Shown piece by piece: positions 31,902 to 40,924 of a stretch of 64,000 nucleotides of DNA. The DNA lies in assembly GCF_900143005.1 (NCBI RefSeq), contig NZ_FRCS01000002.1:248001-312000 (forward strand). Direction: 5' to 3'. Position numbers and translations under genes: made by a program. The notes beneath the pieces were generated by a model, which saw only the letters and a list, made by a program, of their open reading frames with translations, made no database searches and was not told the DNA's origin. Within the stretch, counting starts at the first letter, position 1. The number at the start of each line of letters is the position of its first letter. This DNA is from Cryptosporangium aurantiacum (lineage in GTDB: Bacteria; Actinomycetota; Actinomycetes; Mycobacteriales; Cryptosporangiaceae).

Positions 31902-34217
31902 TCAGGCAGGTGATACCGACTGAATTCTGGACAGGATGAACATTCGTTCGGCGTCGCGGAGGCGGCACCAGGCGATCACGGCGTCGCCGGAGAGCTCGGC
32001 GTTCTCGATCACGCGGGTGGTCCCGCGGCCGGTCGCGTTCACGTAGTCGATGCGGATCGGGGCGCCGGTCTCGATCGCGTGCACGAGCACGGTCCGCTCG
32101 GCCGCGGAGAGCGCGTCGGCCTGCAGTGCGACGACGCGCGCCGGGCGGTGGCTCTCGGTGCGCGCGGGCGCGGGCGCCGCCACCGGCGGATCGGTGGCCG
32201 TGAGCAGCCGTTCGGCGACCGCGTCGGCGTCCACCGCGAGCCCTTCGGAGTGCGGTGGTGACGTGGTGGGGACGATTGCCCGCCGGCGAACCCGCCGCTC
32301 GACCCGCGCACCACCGCCCTCCGTCAACCCGGCCGGCGCATACCCCGCAGCCCGCAACGCCGCGAGCGTCGCGTCCGGGTCGGCTGCCGAGACCAGCACG
32401 GTCGGCGCGACCGCCCACAGCCGCAGCGCCTGCAACGCCTTGGTCGCGACCAGCTCCGCGAGCAGCGCCGGGTCGTCCGCGAGCACCACGCTCCCGGCCG
32501 GCGCCACCCGCACGTGCCCGTGCCGCCTGGCGACGTCCCGCACCAGGTACTCGAGCGTCTGCGGCAAGCCCCCGGTGGCCACCGCGGCCAGGTTCGCGAG
32601 CAACGTGTCGGCGTCCACCCCGGCGTCCAGCGCCGCCCGCACGCTCGCCGACGAGAACCGCCAGATCGACGCCGCTCCCCCGGCCTCCCGCGTCGCAACA
32701 CCGTCGAGCAGCGCGGCCAGCCCGGCGGCCGGAACCCCGGACGCCACCGCGGAGAGATCCGACTGGAACGTCGCCGTGGTCACCGGGGCGGGCACCAGAC
32801 CTGCCGACGCGGTGGCGAGCCCGCTCGGGTCGCTCGCCGCCCCGGCGACCAGCGCCCGGGCCAACGGCGTCGCCGCACCGAGCGCCACCACGCCGAACCG
32901 CTCCGCCTCGGCCAGCGCTACCGCGATCCGGGCCGCTGCCGTCTGCTGCTCGGCCGGGGTCGGCGCCACCGCGATCGGATGGCGCCAGGACAGCACCGCG
33001 GCCATCCCGTCGACGTCGTCCACCCGGGTTCCGATCGGCAACGCCGCGAGGTAGGAGACCAGCAGCTGCCGCAGCAGCGCGTCGTCGTCCCCGGACCACC
33101 ACCCGGCCAGCAGCGTCGCCAGCCGGGCGGCCGGTTCGGCGTCCCGCCAGGCGTCGGCTCGCTCGGTCAGCGTCACGGCTCCCTCGTCCGACGCGAGCAG
33201 GCCGGCCTCGATCGTGACCGACAGCAACCCGCTCAGGTCGTCCTCGGACGAGCCGAGCGCCTTGGCCGCGCGCTTGGTCTCGCGCACGGTCACCCGCCCG
33301 GCCTTGGTCGTGCTCAGCGGCGTCCGGTCGCAGAGGTCGAGCAGGCGCTCGGCGTCGGCCAGCGTCTGCGTGGCGGCCGCGGTCCCGGCCGCTATCAGGT
33401 CCGCTTCGGCGACGACGCCGGAGACCGGCAGCGGGGGCGGCGCGGTGAACGGAGCACGGTAGTCCGGGCCACGCAGCGCCAACCCGATCTCGCGGGGCAG
33501 CTCGACGTCGTCCCAGCTGGCCTGAATGAGGAGACCCTGCGACTCGGCCGTGGCGACCGGGCCACCGACCTGGTAGACCCACCGAGCGCGGTCCCCGGCG
33601 ATGCTGATGCGCGGCCCGTTCCATGCCAGGTCGTACAGCAGCTCCCGGATGTCCTCCCGGGATCGGCCGACCATTGCGCGGACCGCCTCGGCGTCCGCCA
33701 GCGCGGCCACGACCTGATCGACCAGTTCGGACTTGCGCCGAACCGGATCGTCGACCCAGACCTCGGCGAGCGCGCGGATGCGATCCACGCTGAGCTGCGG
33801 CAACACGTCGGCCATCCGGATGCCCAGCCCGAGCGGCTCGGCGAGCAGGCGCAGCGGCGCGGCCAGCACGAGCGTCCGATCACGACCGGGAACCACCAGC
33901 GCGAGATCGTTCAGCGTCCGCAGCGTTTCGCGGAGCAACACGGCCCGATCCGGGTCGGCATCGTCCACATCGAGCATCGCCGCGAGCCGGGCCTCGGTGG
34001 CGACGCCGCCCAGCGCGGCCAGCGCCTCGGCGATCTGCAGCCCGGCCCGGCTGACCTTGGTGAGCGCCCGCTGCGCCGAGTGCACCGCGGACAGCCGCTC
34101 GGCCAGCTCGGTCAGCGACCGCGGCTCCGGCCAGGCCGCCGCGTCCGGACGGGCGGCGATCAACGCGGCGAGCGCCCCCCGGTCGAGCCCTCGAACGTGG
34201 GCGACCAAGTGGTCCAC
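31902..34217 (-). CDS. Helicase-associated (XPB/Ssl2-linked, Helicase_C_3-type) domain protein
   Basis: A 771-residue Ala/Leu-rich protein with no Walker motifs. It resembles the actinobacterial family annotated as helicase-associated or helicase C-terminal 3 domain, often encoded beside the DNA repair helicase XPB. Visible landmarks are a repeat of winged-helix-like segments (RETLRTLNDLALVVPGRDRTLVL; TVRETKRAAKALGSSEDDLSGLL), the block QTLEYLVRDVARRHGHVRVAPAGSVVLADDPALLAEL near residue 530, and a C-terminal WYL-like end (IRIDYVNATGRGTTRVIENAELS...ILSRIQSV). GTG 34217 follows GAGGAG. A role in nucleotide excision repair or transcription is inferred from family context only. Confidence 0.75.
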   Translation of the reverse strand: MDHLVAHVRGLDRGALAALIAARPDAAAWPEPRSLTELAERLSAVHSAQRALTKVSRAGLQIAEALAALGGVATEARLAAMLDVDDADPDRAVLLRETLRTLNDLALVVPGRDRTLVLAAPLRLLAEPLGLGIRMADVLPQLSVDRIRALAEVWVDDPVRRKSELVDQVVAALADAEAVRAMVGRSREDIRELLYDLAWNGPRISIAGDRARWVYQVGGPVATAESQGLLIQASWDDVELPREIGLALRGPDYRAPFTAPPPLPVSGVVAEADLIAAGTAAATQTLADAERLLDLCDRTPLSTTKAGRVTVRETKRAAKALGSSEDDLSGLLSVTIEAGLLASDEGAVTLTERADAWRDAEPAARLATLLAGWWSGDDDALLRQLLVSYLAALPIGTRVDDVDGMAAVLSWRHPIAVAPTPAEQQTAAARIAVALAEAERFGVVALGAATPLARALVAGAASDPSGLATASAGLVPAPVTTATFQSDLSAVASGVPAAGLAALLDGVATREAGGAASIWRFSSASVRAALDAGVDADTLLANLAAVATGGLPQTLEYLVRDVARRHGHVRVAPAGSVVLADDPALLAELVATKALQALRLWAVAPTVLVSAADPDATLAALRAAGYAPAGLTEGGGARVERRVRRRAIVPTTSPPHSEGLAVDADAVAERLLTATDPPVAAPAPARTESHRPARVVALQADALSAAERTVLVHAIETGAPIRIDYVNATGRGTTRVIENAELSGDAVIAWCRLRDAERMFILSRIQSVSPA

Positions 34218-34280
34218 CGGCGCTCCTCGATCCGGGATTCCTACAGTCCGGTCACCCACGGTAGCGCGCTCCCCGCCGAC

Positions 34281-34316
34281 GCACGGGCCCCCTTCCGGCG
34301 GGAAGGGGGCCCGTGC
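34281..34316 (-). terminator. Hairpin terminator after the reverse MMPL gene
   Basis: A perfect 16-bp GC-rich stem (34281-34296 with 34301-34316) and 4-nt loop lie 14 bp beyond the MMPL stop codon on the minus strand, and before the start of the XPB-associated-type gene. Confidence 0.82.
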
Positions 34317-34329
34317 GGAGCGGGTCCGG

Positions 34330-36489
34330 TCAGTGGGCAGCTCCGACCGGGACCGGAGCCGGCGGCGTGGAGTCCTCCTCGCGGATCCCGTACCGCGCGT
34401 ACAGGCGGCGCAGCGGACGTGGCGCCCACCAGTTCGCGTCGCCGAGCAAACGCATCGTGGCCGGCACCAGCAGCGCCCGCACGATCGTGGCGTCGACCAG
34501 CACCGCGATCAGCATCGCGACGCCGATCAGCTTGATGAACGTGATCCCGGAGATCGAGAACAGCCCGATCACGACCAGGATGAGCAGCGCGGCGCTGGTG
34601 ATGATCCGGCCGCTGCGCTGCAGCCCGACGGCTACCGCGGTCGTGTTGTCGCCGGTGCGGTCGTACTCCTCGCGCATCCGCGACATCAGGAACACCTCGT
34701 AGTCCATCGAGAGTCCGAAGACGATCGCGAGCACCAGGATCGGCTGGGTGGCTTCCAGCGTCCCGGTCGGCGTGAAGTTGAGCCAGTCGGCCAGGTAACC
34801 CTCCTGGAAGATCAGCACCAGCGCACCGAACGACGCTCCCAGCGAGAGCACGTTCATCACGATCGCCTTGATCGGCAGCACCAGCGAGCCGAACGCGAAG
34901 AACAGCAGCACGAACGTCGCACCGACGATGATCAGCGCCATCCACGGCAGCCGGTCACCGATCGTGTCGAGCTGATCGGCCAGCTGCGCGGTCTGCCCGC
35001 CGACCAGCACCTCACCGTCGGCCGGCGGCGGAACGTCCCGGATCCGCCCGACCAGTTCCCGCGACTCGGTCGAGATCGGGTCACCGTCGTAGGTGATCGT
35101 CACCCGCGCGGTGTCACCGGCCGTCGCGGTCACCTCCGCGCCGGTCACCCCGTCGACGTTCCGCACCGCGCCGACGTACTGCGTGAGCGCGCCGCTGTCG
35201 GCGGTGACGATCGCCTCGATCGGCGACTGGCCGTTCCGGACGAAGTCGCGGTCGAGCTCCTCGGAGACGACCCGGCTCTCGGTGCCCTCCGGCAGTGCCC
35301 GGGCGTCGATGCCGCCGAACTCGACGCGGAGGAACGGCGCGCCGGCCACCAGCAGCACCGCCAGCACACCCACCGCGTACACGATCGGGCGCCGCATGAT
35401 GCTGTGCGCCAGCCGGTACCAGAACCCGTGCTCCACGTCCGTCGCCGCCGGGCGCGGACGCCGCCGCAGCAGCTTCCGGATCGACAGCGCGTCGACCCGG
35501 TGGCCGAGCACGCCGAACAGCGCGGGTAGCACGGTCAGCGCTGCGACCATCGCGATCACGACCGCGGACAGTCCGCCGAGGCCCATCGAGCGCAGGAACG
35601 CCAGCGGGAAGATCAGCAGCCCGGCGAGCGAGACCGCAACCGTGATGCCGGAGACCGCGACCGTGCGGCCGGCGGTCGCCATCGTCCGCGCCACGGCGTC
35701 CTCGACGTCGAGACCGCGCCCCAGCTCCTCGCGGAACCGGCCGACCATGAACAGGCCGTAGTCGATCGCCAGTCCGAGTCCGAGGATCGTCACGACGTTG
35801 ACCGAGAAGATCGAGACGTCGGTCAGGTAGCTCAGGCCGCGCAGCGCGGTGAACGCCCCGAGGATCGCCAGCGCGCCGACCGCGAGCGGCAGGCTCGCCG
35901 CCGCCAGGCTGCCGAAGATCACGACGAGCAGGATCAGCAGCACCGGCATCGAGAGCGTCTCGGCGCGGGCGATGTCTTCCGATACCCGCTCGTTGATGTC
36001 CCGGTTGATCGCGGTGGGGCCGCCGACCTCGGTCTCGAGGCCGGGCGCCGCCAGCTGGTCCTCGATCTCCTTCAGCCCTTCGGTGCGTTCCTCCTCGTCA
36101 CCGCGCAGCGTCAGCACCGCGTAGGTCGCGTGCCGGTCGCTGCTGACCAGGGCGGGGCTGTTCGTGGTCCAGTACGTCGCGGTCCGGGTCACCACGTCGG
36201 TGGGCAGGTCCGCCACCGTGCTGGTGACCGCTTGCCGGAACGCCGGATCGTCGACGGTCTCGCCCGAGCTCCGGTAGAGCACGAGCACGTCGGTGCCCTC
36301 GCGTCCGAGCGCCGCTTCCGCGCGGGCGTCCGCACGGGAACTCTCGCTGGCGGGGTCGTCGAATCCGCCGCCGATCAGTTTGCCGAAGACCTGGGTGCCC
36401 CAGACGCCGGCGAAGACCACGAAGGCCAACGCCGCGCCGATCACCCACCACCGGCGACGAACCATGGTCCGGCCCAGCCGCTCGAACAT
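34330..36489 (-). CDS. MMPL/RND-superfamily transporter
   Basis: A 719-residue MMPL exporter with two six-helix halves and two extracytoplasmic domains. The proton-relay motifs are GLAIDYGLFMVGRF and GLSMDYEVFLMSRM. The N-terminus MFERLGRTMVRRRWWVIG is typical of the family. ATG 36489 follows GAGGGGG; the longer frame upstream is intergenic operator sequence. It is divergent from a TetR gene, the usual layout for TetR-controlled efflux. Substrate unknown, likely a lipid or antimicrobial. Confidence 0.93.
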   Translation of the reverse strand: MFERLGRTMVRRRWWVIGAALAFVVFAGVWGTQVFGKLIGGGFDDPASESSRADARAEAALGREGTDVLVLYRSSGETVDDPAFRQAVTSTVADLPTDVVTRTATYWTTNSPALVSSDRHATYAVLTLRGDEEERTEGLKEIEDQLAAPGLETEVGGPTAINRDINERVSEDIARAETLSMPVLLILLVVIFGSLAAASLPLAVGALAILGAFTALRGLSYLTDVSIFSVNVVTILGLGLAIDYGLFMVGRFREELGRGLDVEDAVARTMATAGRTVAVSGITVAVSLAGLLIFPLAFLRSMGLGGLSAVVIAMVAALTVLPALFGVLGHRVDALSIRKLLRRRPRPAATDVEHGFWYRLAHSIMRRPIVYAVGVLAVLLVAGAPFLRVEFGGIDARALPEGTESRVVSEELDRDFVRNGQSPIEAIVTADSGALTQYVGAVRNVDGVTGAEVTATAGDTARVTITYDGDPISTESRELVGRIRDVPPPADGEVLVGGQTAQLADQLDTIGDRLPWMALIIVGATFVLLFFAFGSLVLPIKAIVMNVLSLGASFGALVLIFQEGYLADWLNFTPTGTLEATQPILVLAIVFGLSMDYEVFLMSRMREEYDRTGDNTTAVAVGLQRSGRIITSAALLILVVIGLFSISGITFIKLIGVAMLIAVLVDATIVRALLVPATMRLLGDANWWAPRPLRRLYARYGIREEDSTPPAPVPVGAAH

Positions 36490-36511
36490 CACTGCCCCCT
36501 CGGACATTTGA

Positions 36512-36611
36512 TGCGATCCCTGATCGCACTGCGAACACTGTAAGCGCGTACGCTCGATAATGTTGCATACATCGTTCGCGGAAGCAATGATGTTTTCAAT
36601 GCGAACATCGT
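36512..36611. promoter_or_regulatory. Divergent operator/promoter region between MMPL and tetR, several dyads
   Basis: The region holds a perfect palindrome TGCGATC-CCT-GATCGCA (36512-36528), a GAAC-ATC-GTTC dyad (36603-36613) and a recurring ACATCGTTC (36569 and 36605). Inverted pairs GCGAAC/GTTCGC (36531, 36574, 36601) link them. It is more AT-rich than its flanks and must carry both promoters. These are likely sites for the adjacent TetR protein. Confidence 0.6.
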
Positions 36612-36684
36612 TCACTGCACAACGCCTGTTCGCGGCCGGGTTAGGCTCTGCGTCTCGGTCGCGCCATTCGTCGAAGGAGGTCCG

Positions 36685-37401
36685 GTGACCGCACCGCTCA
36701 CTCGCCGGGAACGGCTCCGGGCCGAAACGGTCCAGGAGATCCAGAGCACCGCGCGACGAATGCTGATCTCCGACGGCTACGACGGCCTGTCGCTGCGTGC
36801 GATCGCGCGAGCAATGGGCATGTCAGCGCCCGCGCTGTACCGGTACTACGCCAGCCGGGAAGACTTGATCGCGGCGATGGTGACCGCGCTGAAGGTCGAG
36901 ATGACCGAGACCCTGATCCGCGCCAGGGACGCGCACGACGACCTCGCCCATCGCATGCTCGAGTCGTGCCGAGCGTTCCGCCGCTGGGCGGTCGAGCACC
37001 CGGCCGAGTTCACGCTCGTGTTCACGGCCTCGGCGATCGGGTTGGACCGGCGGCCGAGCGCCGCCGACGAGGCCGGCGAGCAGTTCGGACAGGTCTTCGC
37101 GGAGTTGATCACCGAGCTCTACCTGACCAGGCCGTTCCCCGTCCCGGCCGACGACGAGATCGACGAGCCGCTGCTGACCCAGCTCAAAGAGTGGTGCGAC
37201 GACTTTCCGCAGCCGCTGCCCCTCGGCGTCAGCCAGGTGTTTCTCTCCTGCTGGATCCGCCTCTACGGCAACGTGTCGATGGAGGTGTTCAAGCAGTTGG
37301 AGTTCGCGCTGTCCGACGCCAACCCGATGTTCGAGGCCGAACTCCGCGGCCTCGCGACCTCCCTCGGCGTCCCCGATTGGTACTACCCACCTACCGCCTG
37401 A
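36685..37401 (+). CDS. TetR-family regulator (WHG-type C-terminal domain)
   Basis: A 238-residue repressor. The helix-turn-helix is IQSTARRMLISDGYDGLSLRAIARAMGMSAPALYRYYASREDLIAAM (~residues 19-66). The C-terminal domain fits the TetR WHG class found next to actinobacterial efflux genes (FRRWAVEHPAEFTLVF, then GVSQVFLSCWIRLYGNVSMEVF). GTG 36685 follows AAGGAGG. Divergent from the MMPL transporter, which it very probably represses. Its stop overlaps the convergent hrpB gene by 11 bp. Confidence 0.93.
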   Translation: MTAPLTRRERLRAETVQEIQSTARRMLISDGYDGLSLRAIARAMGMSAPALYRYYASREDLIAAMVTALKVEMTETLIRARDAHDDLAHRMLESCRAFRRWAVEHPAEFTLVFTASAIGLDRRPSAADEAGEQFGQVFAELITELYLTRPFPVPADDEIDEPLLTQLKEWCDDFPQPLPLGVSQVFLSCWIRLYGNVSMEVFKQLEFALSDANPMFEAELRGLATSLGVPDWYYPPTA

Positions 37402-40153
37402 CGTTCGTCCGCCGAGTGGCCACCGCAACAGTGGGGTCCTCGGGCCAGGGATGCTTCGGGTAGCGGCCGCGAAGTTCGGCGCGGACCTGCGGGTAGCCGT
37501 TCCGCCAGAACGAGTCCAGGTCGGACGTCACCGCGACCGGGCGTCCGGCGGGTGACAGTAGGTGCAACCGGACCGGCACCCGCCCGTCCCCCACGGTGGG
37601 CGCTTGGGCCCAGCCGAACGCCTCCTGCACCTTGACCGCGAGCACCGGCGCCGCCGGGTCGCTGTAATCGACCCGCACCCGGGAACCGCTCGGCACGGGT
37701 AGCCGCTCGGGCGCGAGCTCGTCCAGGCGCGCGGCCGCGGGCCAGGGCAGCAGCCGGCGGAGCGCCGCGCCCGCGTCGATCCGCCCCAGGTCGGCCCGCT
37801 TGCGCACGCGGAGCAGGTCGGGCCCGAGCCAGTCGGCGGCCCGGTCGAGCAGCGACTCGTCGTCCATCGCCGGCCAGGGCGGGCCGAGGGCCGCCGCACA
37901 GAACGCCAGGCGCTCCCGCAGGGCGCGCGCGTCGGTGTCCCACCGCAGTCGGTTCAGGCCTTCTTCGCGGACGCCGTTCAGCAGCGCGTCCGTGCGGGCC
38001 TGCGGGTCGGGGGTGAACGGGCGCTCGGCGAGCTCGATCGCGCCGAGGCGGTCAACGGTGCGGGCGATCAGCTCGCCGTCGCTCCACCGCACTTCGTCGA
38101 CGCTGGTCAACAGCGCCTCGCCGGCCTCGGTCGCGGTCGTTTCGTCGAGCGCGGCGGAGAGCCGGATCCGCGCCGAGGCGCGCCCCGGTGACCGGTCGGC
38201 GACCGCGATCGCGAGCCACGGGACGCCGGTCAGCGGCGAGCCGTCGGGCAGGTCGGCCGCGGTGCCACCCGCCATCAGGTAGGTGCTGCCGCCGGCCGTC
38301 CGTAGACGCGCCAACCGCTCGGGGTACGCAAGCCCCACGATCAACCCGGCAGCCAGGTCATCCGGCAGCCCGCCGACGGCGCCGCGCGGCCTCGCCACGT
38401 CGGCCCTGCCGTGCGCCGCAGGACCGCCCGCCGCAGGACCGCCCGCCGCAGGACCGCCCGCCGCAGGACCGCCCGCCGCAGGACCGCCCGCCGCAGGACC
38501 GCCCGCCGCAGGACCGCCCGCCGCAGGACCGCCCGCCGCAGGACCGCCCGCCGCAGGACCGCCCGCCGCAGGACCGCCCGCCGCAGGACCGCCCGCCGCA
38601 GGACCGCCCGCCGCAGGACCGCCCGCCGCAGGACCGCCCGCCGCAGGACCGCCCGCCGCGGCTGCGGCGCCGGCGGCGCCGGCGGCGGACGCCAGGCGGC
38701 GGGTTTCGGTGCGCCAGCGGGCGGTCGCGGCCGGGTCGGCGCCGTTGCGGAGGGCGCGCCAGGCCGCGGCGAGGTCTCCCCGGCTCCCCGCGAGCGTGTC
38801 GTCGGCGAGCAGCGCCACCACCTCGGCGGCGCGGCGCTCCCCGACCGCCGGCGCCCCGTCGAGCAGCGCCCTGGCCAGCCGTGGGTGCACGCCGGTCCCG
38901 GCGAGTGCCCGGCCGCGCGGCGTGACCCGGCCGTCGTCGTCGATCGCGCCGAGCGCCCGCAACGTCGACCGCGCGACCTCGGACGCGGCCGCGGGCGGCT
39001 GGTCCGGTAGCGCGAGGCCGACGCCGTCGGGCGTCCCCCAGCACGCGAGGTCCAGCATGAACGCGGTCAGGTCGGCCGCCGCGATCTCCGGCTCCGGCCA
39101 CCCGGGCCGGCGCTCGTGATCGGCCTCCGACCAGCACCGATACACGGTTCCGGGCGCTTCCCGGCCGGCGCGGCCCGCGCGCTGGGTGGCGGTGGCCCGC
39201 GACACCGGGACGGTCACCAGCGCCCCGAGGCCGCGGCCCTGGTCGAGCCGGGGCACCCTGGCCAGCCCCGCGTCCACGACCACCCGCACCCCGGGCACGG
39301 TCAGGCTGCTCTCCACGACCGCGGTGGCGAGCACGATCCGCCGCGCCGAACCCGGGCGGAGAACGGCGTCCTGCTCCCGGGCGGGCAGCCTGCCGTGCAG
39401 CTGCGCGATCGTGGCGTCCACACCGGACAGGCGGCGGGCCACCGCGCCGATCTCGTAGACACCGGGCAGGAACACGAGCACGTCCCCGGCGGTCTCCGTC
39501 AACGCACGCCGCACCACCGCGGCCACGTGGTCCAGCAGGCGCGGGTCCGCCCGGCCCGCGAGCGGGGTCGACGGCGGGCACCAGACCGTCCGCACCGGAT
39601 GCGGCGAACCGGCGACCTCCAGCACCGGCGCCCCGCCCAGCACGACGGCCAGCTGCTCGGACGCCGCGGTGGCCGACGTCGCCAGCAGCGCCAGATCCGG
39701 CCGCAGCGCCGCCCGCACGTCGAGCGTGAACGCCAGCGCCAGGTCGGAGTCGAGGTGCCGCTCGTGGCACTCGTCCAGGACCACCGCTCCGACGCCGGGC
39801 AACTCCGCGTCCCGCTGCAGACGCCGCACCAGGACCCCCGTGGTGACCACCTCGACCCGGGTCTGCGCGCCGACCTTCCGGTCGCCACGCACCGTGTACC
39901 CGACGGTCTGCCCGACCCGCTCGCCGAGCAGCGACGCCATCCGGGAGGCGGCCGCTCTGGTCGCCACCCGGCGCGGTTCGGCGACGATGATCCGCCCTGC
40001 CACCCGTTCAGCGAGCGCCAGCGGCACCAGCGTCGTCTTGCCGCTTCCCGGTGGCGCGACCAGCACCGCGGCGCCACCGTCCTCCAGCGCGTCGACGATC
40101 CGCGGCAGCGCCGGACGCACCGGAAGGTCAGGCAACTCCGGCAGCGTCAGCAC
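37391..40153 (-). CDS. hrpB: ATP-dependent helicase HrpB
   Basis: A 920-residue DExH helicase. Walker A APPGSGKTTL is near residue 35, DECH in VVLDECHERHLDSD near 123, and the AT.VVESSLT.PGV and TQRAGRAGREAPG motifs are present. The HA2-like region and the HrpB-specific C-terminal domain (ending FWRNGYPQVRAELRGRYPKHPWPEDP) complete the family architecture. RNA is the presumed substrate; the cellular role is poorly defined. Residues ~500-580 carry 16 copies of a GGPAA pentapeptide in the linker between core and C-terminal domain, which is not a family feature. The GTG start overlaps the 3' end of the upstream DUF998 gene by 26 bp. Confidence 0.93.
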   Translation of the reverse strand: MLTLPELPDLPVRPALPRIVDALEDGGAAVLVAPPGSGKTTLVPLALAERVAGRIIVAEPRRVATRAAASRMASLLGERVGQTVGYTVRGDRKVGAQTRVEVVTTGVLVRRLQRDAELPGVGAVVLDECHERHLDSDLALAFTLDVRAALRPDLALLATSATAASEQLAVVLGGAPVLEVAGSPHPVRTVWCPPSTPLAGRADPRLLDHVAAVVRRALTETAGDVLVFLPGVYEIGAVARRLSGVDATIAQLHGRLPAREQDAVLRPGSARRIVLATAVVESSLTVPGVRVVVDAGLARVPRLDQGRGLGALVTVPVSRATATQRAGRAGREAPGTVYRCWSEADHERRPGWPEPEIAAADLTAFMLDLACWGTPDGVGLALPDQPPAAASEVARSTLRALGAIDDDGRVTPRGRALAGTGVHPRLARALLDGAPAVGERRAAEVVALLADDTLAGSRGDLAAAWRALRNGADPAATARWRTETRRLASAAGAAGAAAAAGGPAAGGPAAGGPAAGGPAAGGPAAGGPAAGGPAAGGPAAGGPAAGGPAAGGPAAGGPAAGGPAAGGPAAGGPAAGGPAAHGRADVARPRGAVGGLPDDLAAGLIVGLAYPERLARLRTAGGSTYLMAGGTAADLPDGSPLTGVPWLAIAVADRSPGRASARIRLSAALDETTATEAGEALLTSVDEVRWSDGELIARTVDRLGAIELAERPFTPDPQARTDALLNGVREEGLNRLRWDTDARALRERLAFCAAALGPPWPAMDDESLLDRAADWLGPDLLRVRKRADLGRIDAGAALRRLLPWPAAARLDELAPERLPVPSGSRVRVDYSDPAAPVLAVKVQEAFGWAQAPTVGDGRVPVRLHLLSPAGRPVAVTSDLDSFWRNGYPQVRAELRGRYPKHPWPEDPTVAVATRRTNVRR
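38415..38654 (-). repeat. 15-bp tandem repeat (VNTR), 16 perfect copies, inside hrpB
   Basis: The unit GCCGCAGGACCGCCC on the plus strand repeats 16 times without a mismatch over 240 bp. It is a multiple of three, so the frame is kept and (GGPAA)n is encoded. Perfect identity suggests a recent expansion or active length variation. There are no spacers, so it is not a CRISPR. Confidence 0.97.
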
Positions 40154-40763
40154 GGTCCGACGGTATCCGGCGCCGAGCGTCCCGCACGATCAGCACGCCC
40201 TCGATCACGAACCAGACGAACAGCGGGAACAGCGCCAGCCGCTCCATCCCGGCGACGCCGAGGCCCAACCCCTGCTTGCTCAGATGGAGGCCGGTCGCGA
40301 CCAGTCCGACGACCCCGAACAGCACCGGCAGCCAGCGCGGCCCGCGGGTCACCGACCGCGCCGCGATCATCCCGGCGTTGCCCAGCAGGAACACCAACAC
40401 AGCGCCGAGCACGTGCAGGTTCTCGTCGACGTCGGCCGGTGCGTAACCCACCAGCACGCACCCGACCGCTGCCGCGAGCAACAGCCCTCGGGCCGCTCGT
40501 CCCCGCAAACCCAGCACGACGCCGATCGCGATCAGCACACCGTTGACGACGAACACCGCGTTCATCAGCGGGTGCCACGGCGAGCACACGTACCGTGCCG
40601 GGTCGCCCCACGTGCCGCAGGACACCATCCCCAAGTCGCTGATGTTGTTGTCGGCCCAGCTGAACGGCGTGGTCCACGCGGACTGCACCACTACCTGCCC
40701 GACAAAGAACGCCACGCCGGCCACAGCCAGCGCCAAACCGCCGAGGACTCGATAACGGTTCAC
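40128..40763 (-). CDS. DUF998-family membrane protein
   Basis: A 211-residue protein with six to seven hydrophobic helices. The DUF998 pattern is visible: GVAFFVGQVVVQSAWTTPFSWADNNISDLG at the N-terminus, where the NxISDLG motif follows the first helix, then a SPWHPLMNAVFVVNGVLI helix. Function unknown; relatives are cell-membrane proteins of 200-230 residues. The GTG start is at 40763. Overlap with hrpB (26 bp) suggests co-transcription. It is divergent from the ATP-grasp gene. Confidence 0.87.
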   Translation of the reverse strand: MNRYRVLGGLALAVAGVAFFVGQVVVQSAWTTPFSWADNNISDLGMVSCGTWGDPARYVCSPWHPLMNAVFVVNGVLIAIGVVLGLRGRAARGLLLAAAVGCVLVGYAPADVDENLHVLGAVLVFLLGNAGMIAARSVTRGPRWLPVLFGVVGLVATGLHLSKQGLGLGVAGMERLALFPLFVWFVIEGVLIVRDARRRIPSDRADAAGVA

Positions 40764-40924
40764 CGCAGGAGGCTCCTTTCCGGGGGGAGGAAGACTGGGT
40801 AAATCTCATCAGCGTCCGGCCTGGGCGCCACGGGCCCAAGGCCCCGGGTCGGGGTATGCCTGGCCCTACCTTTCCGCGCCGTAGGCTCGTCCACGAACTG
40901 GACGAAACCGCAGGAGGCCTGGAC

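Noticed and set aside
36603-36613. LexA (SOS) box
   Set aside because: GAAC-ATC-GTTC has a 3-bp spacer; the actinobacterial SOS box needs 4 bp. It fits a TetR-type site better.
38415-38654. Possible CRISPR array
   Set aside because: The 15-bp units are contiguous with no spacers and lie in frame within hrpB, so this is a VNTR.
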